Of a DNA stretch of 32,966 nucleotides, positions 1 to 6,239 are shown piece after piece (position 1 is the first letter of the stretch; every line of letters starts with the position of its first letter). Source of the stretch: a virus. Position numbers and translations under genes: made by a program. The stretch is taken from positions 1-32,966 of IMG/VR virus record IMGVR_UViG_3300046170_000087. One strand, given 5' to 3'. The notes beneath the pieces were generated by a model. It did not search any database. It saw only the letters and a list, made by a program, of their open reading frames with translations, and was not told where the DNA came from.

Positions 1-26
1 GTTGCAAAACATGAAATTGCAACGCC
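1..26. other. Hairpin completed across the window ends (closure mark)
   Basis: GTTGCAA at 1-7 pairs with TTGCAAC at 17-23. If the last bases of the window (GGC, 32964-32966) are placed before base 1, the stem grows to GGCGTTGCAA / TTGCAACGCC, 10 perfect pairs with a 9-nt loop. The extension lies exactly across the ends, so it supports the window being a closed or circularly permuted molecule. The hairpin would lie between the small gene ending at 32953 and the one starting at 57, the same position that other hairpins hold in this gene series. Confidence 0.6.
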
Positions 27-56
27 ACAACCTAGCAAAGGTAAGGAGAAACTATC

Positions 57-236
57 ATGCAATTAACAAAAGAGCAATTTAAATCTATCAGAACAGAACT
101 CCAATACACTCAAAAAGAGTTCGCAGAAATGTTAGGAATAACTATTAGAATGATAACGTACTGCGAGTCTGGACAGAGACCAGTTGGAAAGACTGTTTCA
201 ATACTAGCAAAACGTATTTATCAAGACGAGAAATGA
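57..236 (+). CDS. Small XRE/Cro-type helix-turn-helix protein (59 aa)
   Basis: This 59-residue protein is almost only a helix-turn-helix domain. Residues about 17-45 read TQKEFAEMLGITIRMITYCE, the usual XRE pattern with the recognition helix at ITIRMITYCESG. It starts at ATG 57, preceded by AAGGAG at 43-48, a good ribosome-binding site. The upstream sequence CCTAGCAAAGG (31-41) resembles the leader of the small genes at 31.4-32.3 kb, so across the circular junction it looks like the last member of that early series. A 27-bp palindrome lies 20 bp downstream and may be its operator (inference). It is a likely DNA-binding regulator; the target is unknown. Confidence 0.85.
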   Translation: MQLTKEQFKSIRTELQYTQKEFAEMLGITIRMITYCESGQRPVGKTVSILAKRIYQDEK

Positions 237-437
237 CGCAAATCTATGTAAGTATATCTATGCAGTACAGTACTGCATAGATGTACTGTATTGCATTTCT
301 ATAAGTACTAAGATATTTTTTTTATTTTTATTAAAGCATACATTCGTTAAGACTATGAAAACAAAACAATGTTTTGATCGTTGCCGTAGGGCTTTGCTAT
401 GTCAGCATAGCTGATTATACGAGGGAGCAAAAAGCTG
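237..437. other. Gene-free convergent intergenic region
   Basis: This 200-bp gap separates the rightward HTH gene and the leftward early operon. It holds the palindrome at 256-282, a T-rich run at 314-330, and a small hairpin GCTATG-TCAG-CATAGC at 396-411. I see no open frame with a ribosome-binding site and no tRNA fold. It is a candidate place for a bidirectional terminator or an attachment site, but nothing proves either. Confidence 0.4.
256..282. promoter_or_regulatory. 27-bp near-perfect palindrome, possible operator or terminator stem
   Basis: ATCTATGCAGTAC at 256-268 and GTACTGCATAGAT at 270-282 are perfect inverted repeats around one base. A degenerate half-site, GTACTGTATTGCAT, follows directly at 283-296. 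The element lies between the end of the HTH gene at 236 and the end of the leftward gene at 438. Repeated half-sites suggest a DNA-binding target. A stem at the meeting point of two convergent transcripts could also act as a terminator, although the T-rich stretch only comes at about 314. Confidence 0.6.
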
Positions 438-686
438 TCAAGAAAATAATTTATCTTGGATATGTTTACTCACATAGCCATGCACAAAACGAGTAACGTC
501 TCTCATTCTTTGTTCAGCCGGTTCAAGCTCATTATAGTAAGACCAGTAAGCATCAAGAGTAACTTCAGCCATATGATCGTTGCTATTGCCAAGTACCTTA
601 AGAGAAAGAACCAGCTCTTTAAATCTTTCTTTTGTCTTGCACTTCTTCGCATACTTTCTAATTAAATTAATATTATTTCTTGGCAT
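438..686 (-). CDS. Unknown small phage protein (82 aa)
   Basis: I do not recognise this protein. It has a lysine-rich N-terminus (IRKYAKKCKTKERFKELV) followed by a mixed helical-looking body and no membrane segment. The start at 686 (MPRNNINL) is preferred over 704 because it overlaps the end of the preceding gene by 14 nt, like the other joints in this operon. It is the last gene of the leftward operon that begins with the repressor at 1554. Confidence 0.6.
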   Translation of the reverse strand: MPRNNINLIRKYAKKCKTKERFKELVLSLKVLGNSNDHMAEVTLDAYWSYYNELEPAEQRMRDVTRFVHGYVSKHIQDKLFS

Positions 687-939
687 CAGCACACTCATAA
701 CCAACTAGGGCATAACCTAGAATATCTTGCCATGAGTCATCATGGTCAGGTGTTTCTATTAATCTAGCAATCTTAACAGCTACCATACAAAGAGCCACTT
801 GCTCAGTTGTTACATACTTATCCAATATCACAGACCACATTTTAGCAATACGAGTATGATTATCTACGATAGAGCCGTAGCTTTCTCCACGTTCTTGTAT
901 AACTTCAGCAGTCTTTTGTAATAAATCAAACTTATCCAT
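673..939 (-). CDS. DUF6378-like phage protein
   Basis: The 88-residue protein carries the pattern I associate with the phage family DUF6378: ERGESYGSIVDNH near residues 17-29, then QVALCMVAVKIARL and ETPDHDDSWQDILGYA towards the end. The repeated acidic and histidine residues in a helical protein suggest a metal-dependent or nucleotide-handling fold, but no function is established that I know of. It overlaps the resolvase gene upstream by 8 nt and the next gene by 14 nt, so it belongs to the repressor operon. Confidence 0.75.
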   Translation of the reverse strand: MDKFDLLQKTAEVIQERGESYGSIVDNHTRIAKMWSVILDKYVTTEQVALCMVAVKIARLIETPDHDDSWQDILGYALVGYECADAKK

Positions 940-1316
940 CTCTTTCCCTCACTATGTAAAACCATGTTTCTATATCTACTTCACAAACCAAATCATGCCC
1001 AGCATTAAAGTTCCTCGACAGGACATCAAGAGAAATAACACATTTGATAGGACAGTTATTGTATTTGTATATCAATACTGGAGTTAGACTTAAACTCGCA
1101 GCAGATTCCTTTTGCTTGCTCCCACCAAGCACGTTTAAACGTAGTGCCTTTGAGATACGCTTTACATTCAATAGACCAACCAGGAATAATAATATCAGCT
1201 TGACCTTTTGCCTGGTACTGATCCAGGTTTCTCTTGGCATCTATGTTAAGATTATCTTTTATGAGCTTGCATATCTTTCTCTCAAAAGATGCACCTTTGT
1301 TACGACTATCTGCCAT
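932..1316 (-). CDS. Holliday-junction-resolvase-like nuclease, split by an apparent +1 frameshift
   Basis: The first frame (1316 to about 1086) gives the front of a PD-(D/E)XK nuclease: ASFERK with its conserved glutamate, KGQADIIIPG with the aspartate, and IECKAY with the E-x-K pair, then AWWEQAKG. It would run on only to a TAA at 1056-1058. The missing C-terminal strand (TPVLIYKYNN...) lies in the +1 frame and ends at 932. Skipping one A (complement of 1085) after codons AAG TCT joins them into a 127-residue protein of normal resolvase length. The start at 1316 is chosen because GGAAG precedes it; it overlaps the repressor gene by 11 nt. The likely role is cutting branched DNA made during recombination. 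The family call is firm; whether the break is recoding, mutation or a sequence error is open. Confidence 0.7.
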
Positions 1317-1554
1317 TATACATTTTCTTCCATTCATTAGTGGTATACTGAGTCATCTTTTCTTGCATCTGTTTGAGAAAGTCATTCGCAGTTACTTGAC
1401 CAAGTGTGGCTAACTCTATCTTGTTCATTGTGTCAGGCGTTGGAAATCTTTCACACTTTATGAGTCTACATATAGCTGATCGAGTCAACCCTGATTTAAG
1501 GGCAAACTTATTTTGTGTCAGCTTATTCTTCTTTATGTACTCAATTAATTTCAT
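1306..1554 (-). CDS. Cro/CI-like repressor (helix-turn-helix, 82 aa)
   Basis: Residues about 4-40 form an XRE-type helix-turn-helix (IEYIKKNKLTQNKFALKSG, then LTRSAICRLIKCERFP). The C-terminal part is short and helical and lacks a CI-type self-cleavage domain, so it is closer in size to Cro. The ATG at 1554 is preferred to the TTG at 1581 because a strong -10 box (TATTAT) ends only 6 nt upstream; transcription would begin at the start codon itself and the mRNA would be leaderless, as for lambda cI from PRM. No ribosome-binding site is seen, which agrees. The promoter overlaps the operator palindrome, so the protein probably controls itself and the rightward operon. Confidence 0.8.
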   Translation of the reverse strand: MKLIEYIKKNKLTQNKFALKSGLTRSAICRLIKCERFPTPDTMNKIELATLGQVTANDFLKQMQEKMTQYTTNEWKKMYNGR

Positions 1555-1560
1555 ACTGTT

Positions 1561-1589
1561 ATAATAATTAAGTGTTGACAATCTGTCAA
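1561..1589 (-). promoter_or_regulatory. Leftward repressor promoter with overlapping operator
   Basis: Read on the minus strand, TTGACA (1589-1584) is followed by exactly 17 nt and TATTAT (1566-1561), close to a consensus sigma-70 promoter. The predicted start falls on the A of the repressor ATG at 1554. The -35 box is one half of the inverted repeat TTGACA-ATC-TGTCAA at 1575-1589, so a dimeric repressor bound there would block this promoter. Confidence 0.7.
1575..1589. promoter_or_regulatory. Operator palindrome TTGACA-N3-TGTCAA
   Basis: A perfect 6-bp inverted repeat with a 3-bp spacer lies between the divergent starts and overlaps the -35 box of the leftward promoter. A third half-site at 1608-1613 is the -35 of the rightward promoter. 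This is the expected layout of a two-promoter genetic switch controlled by the HTH protein encoded at 1306-1554 (inference from position). Confidence 0.6.
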
Positions 1590-1607
1590 TTATAATTAAA
1601 TAAATTG

Positions 1608-1636
1608 TTGACAGTAGCGATTGTAAAGAATAATAT
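1608..1636 (+). promoter_or_regulatory. Rightward promoter of the recombination operon
   Basis: TTGACA at 1608-1613 and TAATAT at 1631-1636 are separated by exactly 17 nt, a strong sigma-70 promoter pointing at the gene starting at 1668. Its -35 lies in a second copy of TGTTGACA (1606-1613), 33 bp (about three helical turns) from the first copy at 1573-1580. This spacing would place repressors on the same face of the DNA. Confidence 0.7.
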
Positions 1637-1667
1637 CGTAACCAATAGCAAAGAAGTGGAGATTAAC

Positions 1668-1808
1668 ATGAAGACTGAATATGACAACTTACTAGAATCG
1701 TTAGAAGATATTGTAGGGCAAATGCAAATGGGAAAAGTAACATTTGAACAAGCATTAGATACATTGAAAACTATAACTAAGTACTACGAGAATAGGCAAG
1801 GAGAATAA
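1668..1808 (+). CDS. Unknown small acidic helical protein (46 aa)
   Basis: This is the first gene of the rightward operon. The start at 1668 (MKTEYDNLLESLED) is chosen because GTGGAG sits 6-11 nt upstream; the frame is open further upstream but that part would overlap the promoter. The protein is one or two amphipathic helices, acidic, with the phrase GKVTFEQALDTLKTI. I do not recognise it. Its position right after a repressed promoter suggests an early regulatory or accessory role. Confidence 0.6.
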   Translation: MKTEYDNLLESLEDIVGQMQMGKVTFEQALDTLKTITKYYENRQGE

Positions 1809-1810
1809 CT

Positions 1811-2827
1811 ATGAATGTATTTAGCTGTTTTGATGGTGCAAGTTGTGGGCAGTTAGCCTTAAAAAAACTTGGAATCCCTATAACAAATTATTATGCAAGT
1901 GAGATAGATAAGTATGCTATCCAAGTAACACAAGCTAACTTTCCTAACACAATACAATTAGGAGACATAACAACAGTTAATCCTGGTCAGCTACCTAAAA
2001 TAGATTTGATGATGGGAGGTAGTCCTTGTCAGGGATTTTCGTTTGCGGGAAAACAACTTAACTTTGATGACCCTAGATCTAAATTGTTTTTTGACTTCAT
2101 AAAACTAAGAGACAAGCTAAAACCTAAATATGTTTTGTTAGAAAATGTAAGAATGAAAAAAGAATCAGAGGATATCATATCTGATTACATGGGTTGTAAG
2201 CCTATTAAAATAAATTCAGCGTTACTTTCTGCACAAAGTAGAAATAGGCTGTATTGGTTTGTTAAACTCGTTGGGGATAAATATATACCAGTATTAACTT
2301 TTCAACCACATGACAAGGGTATAGTTATTAAAGATATTCTTGAAGAATTGCCTTTTGGAACTATACCAAATTATCTTGCTAATAGTTGGGGAGGAGAGCC
2401 TAGAGGAAACAAAGTTAAATCAATAGACGATTCCAAAGCTAACTGCCTTACTGCATCTATGTATAAAGGTCAGATACCAACCTATGTAAAAAAATTAATT
2501 CCAAAAGAGAATCCTACACTATCTAAAGATGGTCTTATTAGAGTTGGAAGTGCTGATTTGAAAGGACATGACAGTATCAAAAGAGTATACTCAAGAGATG
2601 GGAAAGCTCCAACATTAACAACAATGCAAGGTGGTCACAGAGAACCAAAGGTGGCTTTATCTGGTTATGCTTGGCGAAAGCTAACACCACTTGAGTGTGA
2701 ACGCCTACAAACAATGCCTGACAACTACACTAATCATGTATCCAATACGCAGCGATACAAGATGATAGGCAATGGCTGGACAGTAGATGTCATAGCTCAC
2801 ATATTGAAAGGGATACAACATGGCTGA
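1811..2827 (+). CDS. DNA (cytosine-5-)-methyltransferase
   Basis: This 338-residue enzyme has the motifs of C5 methyltransferases in order: SAM-binding FSCFDGASCGQ (4-14), GGSPCQGFSFAG with catalytic Cys73 (motif IV), LLENV with Glu111 (motif VI), QSRNRLYW (142-149, motif VIII), then RKLTPLECERLQTMP (motif IX) and YKMIGNGWTVDV (motif X). The whole arrangement is intact. The variable region at about 180-270 would hold the target-recognition domain; the target cannot be read from sequence. No restriction endonuclease is encoded nearby, so it is an orphan that probably protects the phage DNA from host restriction or alters gene control. It overlaps the next gene by 8 nt. Confidence 0.93.
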   Translation: MNVFSCFDGASCGQLALKKLGIPITNYYASEIDKYAIQVTQANFPNTIQLGDITTVNPGQLPKIDLMMGGSPCQGFSFAGKQLNFDDPRSKLFFDFIKLRDKLKPKYVLLENVRMKKESEDIISDYMGCKPIKINSALLSAQSRNRLYWFVKLVGDKYIPVLTFQPHDKGIVIKDILEELPFGTIPNYLANSWGGEPRGNKVKSIDDSKANCLTASMYKGQIPTYVKKLIPKENPTLSKDGLIRVGSADLKGHDSIKRVYSRDGKAPTLTTMQGGHREPKVALSGYAWRKLTPLECERLQTMPDNYTNHVSNTQRYKMIGNGWTVDVIAHILKGIQHG

Positions 2828-3710
2828 GATACCTGATTACAGATTAAACTTTGGCATTGAGCATGAGAGTGCAAGCAATGGAACAACAACTAAAGATGAG
2901 ATGATACTCAAGCATTATCTTAGAAAAGAACATAAGATGTCTTTTCCTATGGCATCAAGACCGATAGCTGGTATCAAGGTACAAACTGGTGTTGATTGTG
3001 CTATGGGATTACATAACTACAGTCCAATCAGAGGTGTCCAAGAAGCTATGGAAATCAATGAGTCTGTTAGATATGCACTCACAGAATACCAAGGATACAC
3101 ACCTAGAACATGGGATAATGGCAAAGATGCAGAGGAATACGAGGAGTTTCGTGAGCATCTACCTGAGATGATTAAGCACGCAGTTGATGGACTGCAACAA
3201 TATTTTACTGGTGTAAATCGTATCGAGGGAGAATCAATGAAGCAATTTATTGAACCTAAGATAGATGTACCAGTTGTTTTGTATCAAGATTACTCAGGTG
3301 GTGGCAAACAGATAGACCTTAAATGCTCACTACCTATGAGAAACCCACCAAAGAAAGATGGTACTAGGTCTTGGCGTATACCTAAACCTAAGACAGAACC
3401 ATCAGCACAACAAGTTATGCAACAAGCAGTCTACTGGAAAGCTACTGGAGAAAAACCAGCTTTGTTATTTGTTACAGCATCAGGCTATAACATAGTAGAC
3501 GAAACGAATTGTGAGCTTATGAAAGAAGATAATCTGCAACGAGCTTATGATGATGTAGTACGTTCTTGGTTAGTCACTCAGAACTTACTCAAAGCAAGCA
3601 GAGGTTCATGGAAAGCGTTAGCTGGACTAGTTCAACCTGACATGATGCAGATAGCACAAAGACATGGACCAAACATTACCAACCTAGCTAAACAACTATG
3701 GGAGTTATAA
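2820..3710 (+). CDS. PD-(D/E)XK (YqaJ/RecB-like) exonuclease
   Basis: The 296-residue protein shows the nuclease core of phage recombination exonucleases: KQIDLKCS holds the D-x-K pair (Asp166, Lys168), and QQAVYWKATG (201-210) is the RecB-type Q-xx-Y motif, followed by a strand, ALLFVTASGYNIV. Its place two to three genes before an ERF annealing protein and an SSB-like protein is the classic exonuclease/annealase pairing, as in lambda Red or RecE/RecT. It would chew a DNA strand at double-strand ends so that ERF can anneal the single strand left. It overlaps the methyltransferase by 8 nt. Confidence 0.8.
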   Translation: MAEIPDYRLNFGIEHESASNGTTTKDEMILKHYLRKEHKMSFPMASRPIAGIKVQTGVDCAMGLHNYSPIRGVQEAMEINESVRYALTEYQGYTPRTWDNGKDAEEYEEFREHLPEMIKHAVDGLQQYFTGVNRIEGESMKQFIEPKIDVPVVLYQDYSGGGKQIDLKCSLPMRNPPKKDGTRSWRIPKPKTEPSAQQVMQQAVYWKATGEKPALLFVTASGYNIVDETNCELMKEDNLQRAYDDVVRSWLVTQNLLKASRGSWKALAGLVQPDMMQIAQRHGPNITNLAKQLWEL

Positions 3711-3711
3711 C

Positions 3712-4071
3712 ATGACAAATCCAATTAAACTTAGAAGAAACCTAGATCCATTTACTAGCCATCAAAGTGCAGAGAAAGTTGAAGCATCTCGCATGGAAAA
3801 GATTGTCCTTGGAGTCATTGATTCATTCGGAGAGAACGGCTGTATATCCGACCAAGTGCAATATGCTTTAGCCGAATATCGATACAGCACGATTACAGCA
3901 CGCTACAAAGCATTAAAAGAAAAAGGACTAGTTGTTACTGATGGCACAGCTATCAAGGCTGAGAGTGGCAGAAAACAGCTAAAGATGTGGAGTGCAAGGC
4001 ACTATCATCATGAATCAGTCACAGATGAGGACAGAATACAGCATATGGCAGAAGAAAGGGCAGGAGTGTAG
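3712..4071 (+). CDS. Winged-helix DNA-binding protein
   Basis: Residues about 26-85 look like a winged helix: MEKIVLGVIDSFGENGCIS, a second helix at DQVQYALAEYRYSTITARYKALKEKG, then a wing at LVVTDGTAIKAESGRKQLKMWS. The opening DPFTSHQSAEK is a phrase I know from phage proteins of this kind. The protein lacks any catalytic domain. It could be a replication-initiation or transcription factor. It begins 1 nt after the exonuclease stop. Confidence 0.65.
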   Translation: MTNPIKLRRNLDPFTSHQSAEKVEASRMEKIVLGVIDSFGENGCISDQVQYALAEYRYSTITARYKALKEKGLVVTDGTAIKAESGRKQLKMWSARHYHHESVTDEDRIQHMAEERAGV

Positions 4072-4073
4072 TT

Positions 4074-4346
4074 ATGGAGATAGAAAAAAATATACCTATA
4101 CCAACAACAAAAATTAAAAATAACAAGCATGTTAATATAGCTAGAAAAATGAATGTTGGAGACAGCATTTTTATAAAAGCTGTTGAAGAAGATATAGGTA
4201 AATATGCAGATTATAATCGTGAAACTCATGCAATAGCTAACAACTTTGCAAATGCCTTAAGAAGACTAAATAAAAAAGCTACTGTAAGGATTTCTAGAGA
4301 TGATGACGGCACTTTACTTGGATTTAGAGTATGGAGAATAGAATGA
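4074..4346 (+). CDS. Unknown conserved-looking phage protein (90 aa)
   Basis: The protein opens with a proline- and lysine-rich stretch (IPIPTTKIKNN), followed by RKMNVGDSIFIKA, an alanine-rich helix (AIANNFANALRRLNKK) and a final strand (TVRISRDD...GFRVWRIE). This arrangement is common in small phage proteins encoded near recombination genes, but I know of no function. It starts 2 nt after the preceding stop and overlaps the next ATG (ATGA at 4343-4346). Confidence 0.65.
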   Translation: MEIEKNIPIPTTKIKNNKHVNIARKMNVGDSIFIKAVEEDIGKYADYNRETHAIANNFANALRRLNKKATVRISRDDDGTLLGFRVWRIE

Positions 4347-4529
4347 TAAATGAATTAGTCAGTAAATGGAAAAGAGCAGATGACTGATACTGAACAGTAT
4401 CATGCACAAGCTATAGATATGTTAGAGGATCGTATAGCTAAACTAGAGGATAAGCACAAGGCTGTGACCAAACAGAACGAAGTGCTTATGGAGTTGTTAA
4501 GTAAACTAATAAGAGGAAAGAATGAGTAA
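4343..4529 (+). CDS. Small coiled-coil protein, possibly joined by a +1 frameshift
   Basis: Two readings exist. A 14-codon frame starts at 4343 in an ATGA overlap and stops at TGA 4385-4387. A 49-codon frame starts at ATG 4380 and ends at 4529, giving a hydrophilic coiled coil (AIDMLEDRIAKLEDKHK, then NEVLMELLSKLI). Skipping T4385 after codon GAC joins them into one 61-residue protein beginning MINELVSKWKRADD. The joined form has the better start; the shorter form has a weak AAGAG upstream. The coiled coil overlaps the ERF gene by 8 nt. Function is unknown. Confidence 0.5.
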
Positions 4530-5242
4530 TTTAGCTAAAACTATGGATACCATTGCAGACTTACACAAGTCTCATGGTGTCAAACAAAAAGGTGGCAAAC
4601 TTTATACACAGGTTGTGCATAGAATGGAAGCCTTTAGACGTATACATGGCACAGACTTTGGTCTTGATACTGAGATACTAGTCAATGATGGCAAGCGTGT
4701 TGTTGTCAAAGCTATTATCACAGACAAAGATAATCGCAAAGTAGGTGCTGGTATGGCAGAAGAGATACGAGGACAAGGCATGGTCAATACAACATCTGCC
4801 TTTGGAAAACGCTGAGACTTCTGCAATAGGTAGAGCCTTGGCTAGTCTTGGACTAGCTGGTGGAGAATATGCTAGTGCGAATGAACTTGACGCCGTTGAG
4901 AGAAAAACGCAAGCTATGAAAGAGGAGCCGAACAAACTCGTATCCCCAAAACCAGTGGCTCCTCAACCCCTTACAAAAGAAGATGTTAAGGACATCCCAC
5001 CTAAACCTCCACAACCTAGACAATTAACAGATGAAGAAAGGAGAGAAATACACGTTAAAAAAGTAAAAGACTTTGAGCATTGGTGTCAGCAAAAAAGAAC
5101 AACTGACCAGCTCAATTCTTTTTATACTGAATCTCAGACTACCTTAAATGAGATGAAACAACATAATCCTGACTTGTTTAAACAGGCAAGTCAGGTATTT
5201 CTTAAATATTTAGACCAGCTAGAAAGGAAATCAAATGGCTAA
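4522..5242 (+). CDS. erf: ERF-family single-strand annealing protein, split by an apparent +1 frameshift
   Basis: The first frame (ATG 4522) carries the ERF core YTQVVHRMEAFRRIHG, VNDGKRVVVKAIITD and EEIRGQGMVNTTSA, then stops at TGA 4813. The family signature that must follow, LENAETSAIGRALASLGL, lies in the +1 frame and continues to 5242. Skipping one T of TTT (4801-4803), or slipping on TTT, rebuilds an unbroken 239-residue protein with a proline-rich linker (about 135-170) and a helical C-terminus. ERF proteins bind single-stranded DNA as rings and anneal strands, working with the exonuclease upstream; phages use this for circularisation and recombination. The family call is firm. A downstream-only product would need a non-ATG start at 4745 and would lack half of the fold. 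Confidence 0.8.
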
Positions 5243-5573
5243 TCAATATAGAAAAGTAATAAACATAACCCTGTTCGCTAACTCAGAGGGCAAGGCTACA
5301 CATGGTAACTCAAAGTGGACACCATACAAAGATGGTAGTCCAGCAGATATTCATCTAAGGAAAGATGCTAGATACAGCGTAAAGTTATTTGGTAATGATG
5401 ATGGATCACTTGGTCTTGCTATATCAGAGGTAGTGCAAGGACAATACACAGATAGCATATCAGATGGTGTATCACAGCCTGGTATGAGATCACTCGCTCA
5501 ATCGATAGACCCACCAAAGCCTAGTCCTATCTCAGCATTAAAAGATGAGCTTGATGATGAAATACCATTCTAA
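5235..5573 (+). CDS. SSB-like single-stranded DNA-binding protein
   Basis: The protein (112 aa) has a beta-rich N-terminal half (YRKVINITLFANSEG, ARYSVKLFGNDDGSLGLAIS) and ends in a flexible region and the acidic tail DELDDEIPF. That tail closely matches the C-terminal tip DDDIPF of bacterial SSB, which recruits host repair and replication proteins. The core is not a clear SSB OB-fold by eye, so it may be a functional analogue. It overlaps the ERF gene by 8 nt, which fits a shared role in handling single-stranded DNA. Confidence 0.65.
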   Translation: MANQYRKVINITLFANSEGKATHGNSKWTPYKDGSPADIHLRKDARYSVKLFGNDDGSLGLAISEVVQGQYTDSISDGVSQPGMRSLAQSIDPPKPSPISALKDELDDEIPF

Positions 5574-5757
5574 AGCGTACTATTCCACACAGGAAGCTAC
5601 CGAACTGATGTTTGGAGATACACCAAGCAATAGAAAAAGACTTCTTCGTTTGTTACAGAACGGAGAGGTCAAAGGTAAAAAGTTTGGTAAGAGATGGTTT
5701 GTTTATGCAAGCGAAATAAATGGAGAGGATAATGAAGTACAACAAGGCTGGAACTGA
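5557..5757 (+). CDS. Excisionase/MerR-like helix-turn-helix protein
   Basis: The 66-residue protein reads YYSTQEATELMFG, RLLRLLQNGEVKGKKFGKRWFVYASEI, the pattern of small HTH_17 or excisionase-type proteins in which a wing (GKRWFV) follows the recognition helix. Start codons at 5545, 5554 and 5557 are all possible; 5557 gives a compact domain. It overlaps the SSB-like gene by 17 nt. Such proteins act as recombination directionality factors or small regulators. No integrase is present, so a regulatory role is more likely. Confidence 0.65.
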   Translation: MKYHSKAYYSTQEATELMFGDTPSNRKRLLRLLQNGEVKGKKFGKRWFVYASEINGEDNEVQQGWN

Positions 5758-6095
5758 CTTTTGAGAACTGCTATGTTTGTGGTGCTAAACTAAAAGAGGT
5801 TACCCATAAAAGAAATATACAAAGAAGGTGTAAAAGCTGCATCTATCATGGTGTTGGGGAAATGAAACCGGTAGTGGAAGAGTCACAACAGGAAGAAGAA
5901 GAGGATTGGAGCGTCTTAGATGATCCAAGAGCCGTAAATGAAAAAGACTACGGCAGAGTCTTCAGAGAGCCAACAAGAGTTTACACTGGTCACTCCAGTT
6001 TATCTGAACTTGTTGGAGGTTCATCTAACTATAACCATAAACATGGACCATCAACAGACGGAGTTCGGTACACAAACCGAAAAAAGAAAGAATAA
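5732..6095 (+). CDS. Zinc-ribbon protein with an apparent +1 frameshift at TTT TGA
   Basis: ATG 5732 has a good upstream GGAGAGG (5722-5728) but reads only MKYNKAGTDF before TGA at 5762. The +1 frame continues as ENCYVCGAKL...RRCKSC, a clear CxxC...CxxC zinc ribbon, followed by an acidic stretch (QEEEEDW) and a basic tail ending at 6095. The joint is TTT TGA G, where the tRNA on TTT could re-pair fully with the overlapping TTT, the same logic as the CTT TGA site of the RF2 gene. The joined protein is 120 aa. A later ATG at 5862 could start a shorter product without the ribbon. Function is unknown; nucleic acid binding is likely. Confidence 0.6.
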
Positions 6096-6239
6096 CTATT
6101 TCTTTTTCTTAGCCTTCATTATCTTTTTTTGCAAAGCACTAGGCAATGTCTTTTGCTTTGCAGTTAAACCTTTACCAGACATCTTTTTCTTAGGTGGTCT
6201 TCCTTTTTTAGAACCATAAGTTCCTTTACCCATTGGCAT
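6096..6239 (-). CDS. Small lysine-rich phage protein (47 aa)
   Basis: The protein reads MPMGKGTYGSKKGRPPKKK and ends in ALQKKIMKAKKKK; about one third of its residues are lysine. The start at 6239 has AAGGA 9-13 nt upstream. Marine phages often carry short proteins of this type beside their lysis genes; the role is not known, but the charge suggests binding to DNA or membranes. Its stop codon directly abuts the stop of the rightward operon at 6095. The same frame continues upstream as a cysteine-rich reading without a start codon (see 6240-6351). Confidence 0.6.
   Translation of the reverse strand: MPMGKGTYGSKKGRPPKKKMSGKGLTAKQKTLPSALQKKIMKAKKKK

Noticed and set aside
1575-1596. Promoter made of TTGACA 1575-1580 and TATAAT 1591-1596
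   Set aside because: The spacer is only 10 nt, too short; the pair at 1608/1631 has the proper 17 nt.
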